This document shows positions 5,114-10,810 of a stretch of DNA of 10,810 bases, in pieces; position 1 is the first letter of the stretch, and every line of letters starts with the position of its first letter. The notes under the pieces are model-generated. The model did no database searches, was not told the origin of the DNA, and was given only the letters and a program-made list of their open reading frames with translations. The stretch is taken from the NCBI GenBank assembly GCA_017539635.1, contig JAFYCQ010000123.1, forward strand, positions 1 to 10,810, written 5' to 3'. A program made the position numbers and the translations under genes. Source of the stretch: Oscillospiraceae bacterium. GTDB taxonomy: Bacteria; Bacillota; Clostridia; Oscillospirales; Oscillospiraceae.

Positions 5114-7972
5114 TTAGAGAGCAAGTCCGCCGCCGGCGGTGTTGGAGACGGGATTTTCGATAGCGTCCTCGATGATTCCGAACATATCCGGGCCGAGGTA
5201 GTACTTCTTGTTCTCCAGGGGCTTTCCGGCCTTTATGGCGTCGAGAGCGGCCTTGACCTTGGCGGGCTTTGCCGGCAGGTCGAAGATGCGGACGCCGCAG
5301 GCGTTGTAAATGGAGTTTATAATGGCCATGTGGCCTGCGCTCTGAAAGCCCTCGCAGCAGCCGACGGAGCCGAAGGGAGCCGGGTTCTTTCTCGGGCCTT
5401 CAAGGTTGACGAGCTCGATGTTGTCGGTGACGTCGTCGGCGTAGCGGAAGCCGCACTGGGTGATCTGGGCGTGCTTGGCGTCGTCGATGTACTCCTCGGA
5501 AAGGGCGAAGCCCAGGGAGTGGACGAGAGAGCCGTAGCCCTGGCCCTCAACAGCCTGCACGGAGCCGACCTTGCCGATGTCGTAGAACATGATGTAGCGC
5601 AGCACGTTGGTTACGCCGGTCTCGGTGTCAACCTCGGACAGAGCCATGAAGTTGCAGTAGTTGTACTGGGAGGTGGGGTCGCCGGCGCCGGTGTTGGGAT
5701 CCAGCTCCTCGCAAATGGCGGCGGTGTCGTGGACGCCCACGTACTTGGTGGGGATGCCCTCCTTCACCATCTCGTCATAGGTGCGGAAGGTGCCGTCGGG
5801 CTTCTTCATGGCGGCAATGAGCTTGTTTGCGCCGTCGATTATGGCGCTGCCGGCCATGTAGTGAGAGCGGTTGGCGCCGGCAGCTCCGGTAAGAGGAGCC
5901 TGGGCGGTGTCACCCTGGACGAGGCGGATCTTCTCTACGGGCACGCCGAGAGCCTTGACAGCCTCATGAGTGAGAACGAGGGAGCCGACATCGGAGCCCT
6001 GGCCCTGGTCTTCCCAGGTGTTGTAGCAGGTAACGCCGCCGTCGGGATCCAGGCCTATGGCCACCTCGGAGTGGTCGGCGCCGCCGGTGACGTTGTAGCC
6101 GCCGATGGCGATGCCCACGCCGTACTTCTTGTTGGGGATGTTCTCGGCGTTCTTCTTCTCAGCCTCGGCCTTCATCTCGTCGTAGTAGGGACGCATGGCG
6201 TCCATCATGCGCTTGAAGGGGTACTCGTGATAGGGCACGGAGTTGAGGTTCAGGTCGCCCTCCTTGACAAGGTTCCTGTAACGGAACTCGAAGGGGTCGA
6301 TCCCGGCCTTCGCGGCCAGCATATCCATCATGGCCTCGGACATGGTGTAGGACTGGGCGTTGCCGTAGGAGCGGTAGGGGGTGCCGTAGGTCTGGTTGGA
6401 GTAGCCGAGACGCACGAGGGCCCGGACGTTGGGCACGTTGTAGCCGAAGTAGGGGAAGCGCTGAGCCTTGGAGCCCAGCATGTCCGCCATTTCGCTGTAA
6501 GCGCCGTGGTCGAATACGAAGTCGTACTCGGCGGCGGTGAGCTTGCCGTCCTTGTCGCAGCCCAGGCGGGCGTTGGAGTAGTGGGCGCAGCGCTTGCCGA
6601 CGAAGGCGTTATGCTGCGCATAGGTGAGAGTCATGCTTACGGGTCTGCCCAGAGCCATGGCGGCGGCGCCGGCGATGCAGGCGGATCTCTGGGTCATGGA
6701 GGAGCCGAAGGAAGCGCCCGTCGGGTTTTCGATCATTCTCAGCTTGTCAGCCGGAATGCCGATGGTGGGCGGCACGACTCCCAGGAAGACGTCCAGAGCA
6801 AGGGTCTTGCAGTGGATGGTGAGAACGCCCTCGTCGTCCATGTAAGCCTGGACAACGTCGGGCTCTATAATGAGGTGGGGCTGGCTGGTGGAATAGAAGC
6901 TGCCCTCAACCACGTATTCGGACTCGTCCAGAACGTCTCTGGTGTCCTCGCCCTTGACAAGGGGCAGACGGAGATATTCGTTGGGGGAGCCCTCGTGAAT
7001 TTCGATAGCGCCGGGGGCGATAGACTCAAGATAGGTCATGTAGGCGGGCAGCTCTTCGATCTGCACCTTGACCTTCTTGGCGGCCTCACGGGCCAGCTCC
7101 TGGCTCTCGGCGGCAACAACGGCCACCACGTCGCCGTAACGATAGACCTTATCGTCGTTTATGACCTTGTGGTCAAAGCCGTCTATCTTGGAGCGGGGGT
7201 GAGGTACGGGCATCATAATGGTGTTGGTGCCCTTGACATCCTTGGCGGTGAGAACCTTGATGACGCCGGGCATGGCCTCGGCCTCACTTGCGTCGATGCT
7301 GATGATCTTGCCGTGGTGTACGCCGGGCATGACAGGGGCGAGATAAGCGGTGTTGCGGGGCATCTTGAGGGCGATATCGTCGCCGAAATCGCAGGTGCCG
7401 GTGGCCTTTGCCAGAGCCGCGGGACGGGGAATGGCGGTGCCGTAGATCGTTCCGTCAGCCGGTACGTGATAGGTTATGTCGTCAATGGTGGCCTCGCCGC
7501 GAAGGACCTTGGCGGCGGCCATGACGCAGTCGATGATCGGCTTCCAGCCGGTGCAGCGGCAGGCGTTCTTGTTGACGGTGAACCAGTGGCGAACCTCTTC
7601 TCTGGTGGGGTTGGGGTTCTCCTGCAGAAGGGCGTAGGTGGAGACTATGAAGCCCGGAGTGCAGAAGCCGCACTGAATGCCGCCGAAGGTGACGAAGGCC
7701 TGCTGAATGGGGTGGGGATTGGTCGGGGTGCCTATACCCTCGACCGTGAGTACCGTGCTGTACTCCTCGATGGATTTCATCTTCTTGATGCAGGCCCGGA
7801 CCAGCTTGCCGTTGAGAATGACGGAGCAGGCGCCGCAGACGCCGACGCCGCAGCCGATCTTGGTACCTGTGAGACCCATCTGCCGAAGTACTTTTGCAAG
7901 GGAGTCGTCCGGGTCGCAGACGAAAGCCTTGTTGGCTCCGTTAATGTTGAGCCATCTTTTTTCCAATGCCAT
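5114..7972 (-). CDS. Molybdopterin-dependent aldehyde oxidoreductase (Mop-type)
   Basis: A 952-residue member of the xanthine oxidase family in the single-chain layout of Desulfovibrio gigas Mop: two [2Fe-2S] domains then the molybdopterin domains, with no FAD domain. The plant-type ferredoxin cluster is C41, C46, C49, C61 and the second cluster C101, C104, C138, C140, each one residue beyond the positions I recall for Mop. GASFG (419-423) and TPYRSYG (531-537) match the Phe421 and Arg533 regions of Mop, and EDQGQG (654-659) is a molybdopterin contact segment. The catalytic Glu is probably E874, but in GCCE rather than GVGE. It catalyses hydroxylation of an aldehyde or similar carbonyl; the true substrate is unknown. 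It is cytoplasmic, being without a signal peptide. The start is fixed by AGGAGG ten bases upstream. It exceeds the roughly 907 residues of Mop by some 45. As first gene of the cluster and followed by a terminator, it is probably the most expressed product. Confidence 0.95.
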   Translation of the reverse strand: MALEKRWLNINGANKAFVCDPDDSLAKVLRQMGLTGTKIGCGVGVCGACSVILNGKLVRACIKKMKSIEEYSTVLTVEGIGTPTNPHPIQQAFVTFGGIQCGFCTPGFIVSTYALLQENPNPTREEVRHWFTVNKNACRCTGWKPIIDCVMAAAKVLRGEATIDDITYHVPADGTIYGTAIPRPAALAKATGTCDFGDDIALKMPRNTAYLAPVMPGVHHGKIISIDASEAEAMPGVIKVLTAKDVKGTNTIMMPVPHPRSKIDGFDHKVINDDKVYRYGDVVAVVAAESQELAREAAKKVKVQIEELPAYMTYLESIAPGAIEIHEGSPNEYLRLPLVKGEDTRDVLDESEYVVEGSFYSTSQPHLIIEPDVVQAYMDDEGVLTIHCKTLALDVFLGVVPPTIGIPADKLRMIENPTGASFGSSMTQRSACIAGAAAMALGRPVSMTLTYAQHNAFVGKRCAHYSNARLGCDKDGKLTAAEYDFVFDHGAYSEMADMLGSKAQRFPYFGYNVPNVRALVRLGYSNQTYGTPYRSYGNAQSYTMSEAMMDMLAAKAGIDPFEFRYRNLVKEGDLNLNSVPYHEYPFKRMMDAMRPYYDEMKAEAEKKNAENIPNKKYGVGIAIGGYNVTGGADHSEVAIGLDPDGGVTCYNTWEDQGQGSDVGSLVLTHEAVKALGVPVEKIRLVQGDTAQAPLTGAAGANRSHYMAGSAIIDGANKLIAAMKKPDGTFRTYDEMVKEGIPTKYVGVHDTAAICEELDPNTGAGDPTSQYNYCNFMALSEVDTETGVTNVLRYIMFYDIGKVGSVQAVEGQGYGSLVHSLGFALSEEYIDDAKHAQITQCGFRYADDVTDNIELVNLEGPRKNPAPFGSVGCCEGFQSAGHMAIINSIYNACGVRIFDLPAKPAKVKAALDAIKAGKPLENKKYYLGPDMFGIIEDAIENPVSNTAGGGLAL

Positions 7973-7982
7973 GATTAAGTTT

Positions 7983-7988
7983 CCTCCT
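7983..7988 (-). promoter_or_regulatory. Ribosome binding site of the aldehyde oxidoreductase gene
   Basis: On the minus strand a full AGGAGG lies ten bases before the ATG at 7970-7972. It settles the start of the enzyme gene and predicts strong translation. Confidence 0.9.
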
Positions 7989-8022
7989 CTTATGTTTCTT
8001 TAGCCTTACCTCTTTCTTAATG

Positions 8023-8081
8023 ATACGCGGGCTTGTATGAAAGACATTGTGCACAAAACCGCGTATGACATACCACTGTCA
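8023..8081. promoter_or_regulatory. Cluster of inverted repeats, candidate operator region
   Basis: Several short perfect inverted repeats overlap within 59 bases. ATACGCGG (8023-8030) mirrors CCGCGTAT (8059-8066). TTGTGCACAA (8047-8056) is a ten-base palindrome between those arms. GTATGACATAC (8063-8073) is a palindrome around a central A. TGACA (8066-8070) mirrors TGTCA (8077-8081). They lie 50-110 bases before the aldehyde oxidoreductase start, where a regulator would act. The regulator is not identified, and no single repeat matches a consensus I can name with confidence. Confidence 0.45.
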
Positions 8082-8193
8082 CTTTATCGAAAAGAACGGG
8101 AAATGTATTGTATTTATTGGTAATGCGTCCGGCACTTTTTTTGAAAAAAACTTAAAAAATATACTTTCCGGTGGTGCAAAGCGGGCGAAAACA

Positions 8194-8202
8194 TGGTATG
8201 AT
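8194..8202 (+). promoter_or_regulatory. Extended -10 promoter element of the surface-protein gene
   Basis: TGGTATGAT fits the extended -10 form TGnTATAAT with one mismatch. The place where a -35 would sit (about 8174-8179, GTGCAA) is a poor match, which is tolerated in extended -10 promoters. Transcription would begin near 8209, giving a leader of about 75 bases. A 12-base palindrome, TAATTATAATTA (8212-8223), lies just past the likely start and could be a repressor site. Confidence 0.5.
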
Positions 8203-8270
8203 ATAGTCAACTAATTATAATTATGCACAGTTTACTGAACATAGCCGCGTTTCGCGTTATTTTTTGCTCA

Positions 8271-8276
8271 AGGAGG
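8271..8276 (+). promoter_or_regulatory. Ribosome binding site of the surface-protein gene
   Basis: AGGAGG lies eight bases before the ATG at 8285-8287. It supports this start, which is also followed at once by a good signal peptide. Confidence 0.9.
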
Positions 8277-8284
8277 CCGTTATT

Positions 8285-10810
8285 ATGAAGACGAAAAAGG
8301 TGCTCAGCTTATTGCTGGCTGTTTTGATGTGCGTTTCCCTCCTGCCCGTAACGGCGGGGGCGGCAGTCATCGCCTCCGGCACCTGGGGCGATTGCCCGTG
8401 GGAACTGGACGACCAGGGTGTTCTCACCGTCCATCCGGGCGACGCCGACGATGCTTCCTCAGCGCCCTGGAAAAACAGGGATGACGTAAAATCCGTCGTC
8501 ATCCGGGAGGAAGACGGGAAAAAGACAGCCGCGTCGTCAAGTTGCGATAGTCTTTTCGGCGGATGCGGGAATATAACATCTATCGACCTTTCTGGGCTTG
8601 ACACCTCGGGCGTGACGGGTATGGTGGAGATGTTCTATAACTGCTCGTCCCTCGCCTCCCTGAACGTTTCGGGATGGAAAACTTCGAGCGTGACGGATAT
8701 GAAGGCGATGTTCTATGGCTGCTCGTCCCTCACCTCCCTCGACGTTTCAAAGTGGGACACCTCGGGCGTGACGAGCATGTACGACTTGTTCCGCGACTGC
8801 TCTTCCCTCACCGTCCTCGACGTTTCGGGCTGGGACACCTCGAGTGTGACGGATATGGCGGAGATGTTCTTTGACTGCTCGTCCCTCACCTCCCTCGACA
8901 TGTCCGGCTGGGATTTCTCAAATATTGAAGACGGCGGGACGAGCGTCATTTTCTATCAATGCGAAAACCTTTCCGAGTTGACCCTGCCCTCCGATTACAA
9001 GATAACCGCGGCGTCGTCGTCCAAGGAGAGGGGAGGGGCGTGCATATCGCACCTTAATGAGGACGGAAAAACCGTAACCCTGACGGCCTTTCCCATAGGA
9101 AACAACGTTTTCAAAGGATGGCAGGAGGGCGAAAGCATCGTCTCCACGGCTGACCCCTATGAGTTCACGGCCACGGAAAACCGCACCCTCACCGCCGTTT
9201 TTGGAGAAAAGACCGCCACCCCCGGCACCGGCACGGGGAACACCGCCGACCTCGTCCTGGACTTCGGAGGGTACTACACGGCTGCCCCGGGAGACTCGGT
9301 AAATATCACCGTCAAACTCGCAGAGGGTGACGTCCCGGTCGCGGGTATGGACGTTTTCTACCAGATAGACAGCCCGCTCAAAATAGCCGACTTCGGCTAC
9401 ACCGCAGCGGCGTACGATAATGCTGTAGTAAACAAAAACGTAAATGATCTTGAATGTAATTTCTCCGTCGCAAACGACGGCGATCCCGTTAAAGTCAGTG
9501 TCGGCAAGTCGGTGTTCAGCCTCACAGTGTACATTCCAGAAAATTGCCCTAACGGCGATTACACGGTGACCTTCAAATCGATTAAAGTGTTCAAACAAGA
9601 AGACTCCGGTGACACATGGTCTGTCGCCGTAATACCCGCGACCATAAAGGTGGAAAAACCCGCCGTCCCCAACCCCGATACCGCCTACTGGGGCGACGCC
9701 AACTGCGACGGCCAGGTGGATATGGCGGACGCGGTGCTCATAAAGCAGTCTCTGGCAAACCCGAACAGGTACGGCTTGGGCGGGACCGAACCCGAACCCG
9801 GCCACCTGACGGAGGAGGGCAAACTGCGCGCAGACGTCGATAATTCCACCAAAGGTTTAACCTCGGATGACGCCGTGAAGATCCAGGAATTTCTTTTGGG
9901 CAAAATAGATAGTTTGACCCCTGTCGGCGCAGGTGCTGCTCTGCCGGACTATAAGGAGCCGCCCCGTCTCTCCGGGGGCAACAACGTTACGGAAAACGCC
10001 GACGTGGCCTTTTCCTTCATGGACGACAAGGGCCAAAACAATGTAATGGCCAAGCCGGGAAAAGAGATAAAGGTCTGCGTAATAATCGACGCCGGGGATA
10101 ATAATATCTCGGCCATTGACGCGCAGTTCAAGACGCAGGGGCTTGCGATCGATGAATTTGATAATAATTCAGAGGCGTGCGGAGATGCTAAATTGGCGAA
10201 AAACGAAAAAGGACTTCGGGCAAACTTCACGAGCACCGGGAGGAACGACGGCGAACCCGTGAAGGTCAGTAACGGCAAGGATGCTTTTACCTTCTATATC
10301 ACCCTTCCCACAGACGCCAAAGACGTCATTTACACCGTGGGCTTTGCCGAATACTTACGGGTTTATAAAGGCAACACGAAGGACCTCTATTCCACCTCCT
10401 TCACGCCTCTGACCATAACGGTGGGAAATCCCGCCGTCACCCTCCCCGGCACAGGCAAGGAGGGCGACCCCTATCAGATCAGCACCGCCGCGCAGCTGGG
10501 TAAGTTCCGGGATATAGTGAACGGGGCTAACGGCGAAACGCAGAACAGCGAAGCCTGCGCAGAGCTTAAAGCGAATATCGACTTAGGCGGCCTGGACGCG
10601 GAGGGCAACCTTGTGGAGGCCAATAAGTGGACGCCCATAGGCCCGGATTACAACACCTATTACACCGGCACCTTCAACGGGGCGGGGTATGAGATCTCCG
10701 GCCTGAAGGTCTCGGGAGAACTGGAATATGCCGGTCTGTTCGGCTATATTGGCAATAAGGGCGTGGTGGAAAACCTGTCCGTCTCCGGCAAGGTAGAGGC
10801 AGAAGCTACC
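8285..10810 (+). CDS. BspA-like secreted surface protein with cohesin-like, dockerin-like and GLUG regions (3' end outside window)
   Basis: The frame is open for 842 codons to the right edge, so the protein is longer than seen. Residues 1-26 are a signal peptide (basic MKTKK start, hydrophobic core, cleavage near AGA/A). Residues 95-226 are five BspA/DUF285 leucine-rich units of about 26 residues each, with the core LDVSGWDTSSVTDM. Residues 239-306 resemble an InlB B-repeat (NVFKGWQEGE, then NRTLTAVF). Residues 322-456 and 570-715 are two related cohesin-like beta domains. Between them, 468-541 resembles a type I dockerin with a full first calcium loop (D471, N473, D475, D479, D482) and a degenerate second one. 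From about 718 a GTGKEGDPYQIS segment opens a GLUG-type region, with TGTFNGAGYEISGL at 794-807. Expected location is the cell surface or matrix; an anchor would lie past the window. Function is probably adhesion, inferred from the modules. Domain calls are by eye. Confidence 0.88.
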   Translation, partial: MKTKKVLSLLLAVLMCVSLLPVTAGAAVIASGTWGDCPWELDDQGVLTVHPGDADDASSAPWKNRDDVKSVVIREEDGKKTAASSSCDSLFGGCGNITSIDLSGLDTSGVTGMVEMFYNCSSLASLNVSGWKTSSVTDMKAMFYGCSSLTSLDVSKWDTSGVTSMYDLFRDCSSLTVLDVSGWDTSSVTDMAEMFFDCSSLTSLDMSGWDFSNIEDGGTSVIFYQCENLSELTLPSDYKITAASSSKERGGACISHLNEDGKTVTLTAFPIGNNVFKGWQEGESIVSTADPYEFTATENRTLTAVFGEKTATPGTGTGNTADLVLDFGGYYTAAPGDSVNITVKLAEGDVPVAGMDVFYQIDSPLKIADFGYTAAAYDNAVVNKNVNDLECNFSVANDGDPVKVSVGKSVFSLTVYIPENCPNGDYTVTFKSIKVFKQEDSGDTWSVAVIPATIKVEKPAVPNPDTAYWGDANCDGQVDMADAVLIKQSLANPNRYGLGGTEPEPGHLTEEGKLRADVDNSTKGLTSDDAVKIQEFLLGKIDSLTPVGAGAALPDYKEPPRLSGGNNVTENADVAFSFMDDKGQNNVMAKPGKEIKVCVIIDAGDNNISAIDAQFKTQGLAIDEFDNNSEACGDAKLAKNEKGLRANFTSTGRNDGEPVKVSNGKDAFTFYITLPTDAKDVIYTVGFAEYLRVYKGNTKDLYSTSFTPLTITVGNPAVTLPGTGKEGDPYQISTAAQLGKFRDIVNGANGETQNSEACAELKANIDLGGLDAEGNLVEANKWTPIGPDYNTYYTGTFNGAGYEISGLKVSGELEYAGLFGYIGNKGVVENLSVSGKVEAEAT
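8567..8962 (+). repeat. Five tandem 78-base units encoding BspA/DUF285 repeats
   Basis: Units cover residues 95-120, 121-146, 147-172, 173-198 and 199-226 of the surface protein; the last is two residues longer. Each ends in a Cys (120, 146, 172, 198, 226) and starts with SSL in four of the five. At DNA level the middle units share long stretches such as TGCTCGTCCCTC and GACACCTCG, so they could misalign and change copy number. Confidence 0.88.

Larger units (their letters stand above)
7973..8284. other. Divergent intergenic region, AT-rich
   Basis: This 312-base spacer separates the leftward operon from the rightward surface-protein gene and is visibly richer in A and T than either. It holds both ribosome binding sites, an extended -10 element for the rightward gene, several inverted repeats (8023-8081), and a symmetrical T7-G-A7 block at 8136-8150 that may bend DNA or act as an UP element. 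I see no open reading frame worth calling, no RNA gene and no good terminator. A minus-strand TACAAT at 8106-8111 could be a -10, but no matching -35 is visible. Confidence 0.75.

Noticed and set aside
5090..7978. A 962-codon plus-strand open frame opposite the aldehyde oxidoreductase gene
   Set aside because: It is antisense to a gene with clear domain motifs along its whole length. The translation is low-complexity, rich in Val, Gly, Ala, Leu and His without recognisable motifs, as expected when codons with GC-rich third positions are read in reverse.
8061..8075. Minus-strand GG-N10-GC spacing (TGGTATGTCATACGC) resembling a sigma-54 promoter
   Set aside because: The conserved CAC and TTGC parts are poorly matched, and the stretch is explained equally well by the overlapping palindrome GTATGACATAC.
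8246..8265. Hairpin CGCG-TTT-CGCG followed by a T-run in the leader of the surface-protein gene
   Set aside because: A four-base stem is too weak for an intrinsic terminator; the T-run begins a few bases late and the ribosome binding site follows at once.
8713..8949. A minus-strand frame with a repetitive product
   Set aside because: Its repetition only mirrors the plus-strand BspA/DUF285 repeats.
8713..8960. Regular spacing of similar units, considered as a CRISPR-like array
   Set aside because: The repeats are in frame, protein-coding and contiguous with no unique spacers between them.
8918..9805. A 295-codon minus-strand frame opposite the surface-protein gene
   Set aside because: It has no recognisable domain, while the plus strand encodes repeats and cohesin- and dockerin-like modules in one continuous frame with a signal peptide and ribosome binding site.

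Overview
The window reads as one chromosomal segment of a fairly GC-rich anaerobic Firmicute, most likely a gut clostridium of the Oscillospirales type. The grounds are strong AGGAGG-type ribosome binding sites, a molybdenum aldehyde oxidoreductase cluster shared by Desulfovibrio and anaerobic clostridia, and a very large BspA-like surface protein carrying cohesin-like and dockerin modules. The genus cannot be fixed from the sequence alone.

Left and centre (1-7972, all minus strand, so transcribed right to left): a seven-gene operon-like cluster. The first gene encodes a Desulfovibrio gigas Mop-type molybdopterin aldehyde oxidoreductase with two [2Fe-2S] clusters and no FAD domain. A strong intrinsic terminator follows at 5019-5070. 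Then come a 728-residue flavin/Fe-S protein with two heterodisulfide-reductase-like CCG modules, a 62-residue zinc-ribbon or rubredoxin-like protein, a C-GCAxxG-C-C family protein, a class I methyltransferase, a short AMP-forming ligase, and the N-terminal part of a radical SAM protein running off the left edge. This matches the gene set I recall as the DVU_1553-DVU_1559 neighbourhood of Desulfovibrio vulgaris, with the radical SAM member named TrsS. As far as I know no biochemical function is established. My inference is that the accessory genes mature, modify or supply electrons or a ligand to the molybdoenzyme.

The divergent intergenic region (7973-8284) holds ribosome binding sites for both flanking genes, an extended -10 element for the rightward gene and a dense set of short inverted repeats that look like operators. 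I found no convincing -35/-10 pair for the leftward operon.

Right (8285-10810, plus strand): the first 842 codons of a secreted multidomain protein, incomplete at the right edge. In order it has a signal peptide, five 26-residue BspA/DUF285 repeats, an InlB-type B-repeat, a cohesin-like domain, a dockerin-like segment, a second cohesin-like domain, and the start of a GLUG-type region. It is probably a cell-surface or matrix adhesin, functionally unrelated to the leftward operon. I saw no tRNA, rRNA, CRISPR array, insertion sequence or prophage gene.
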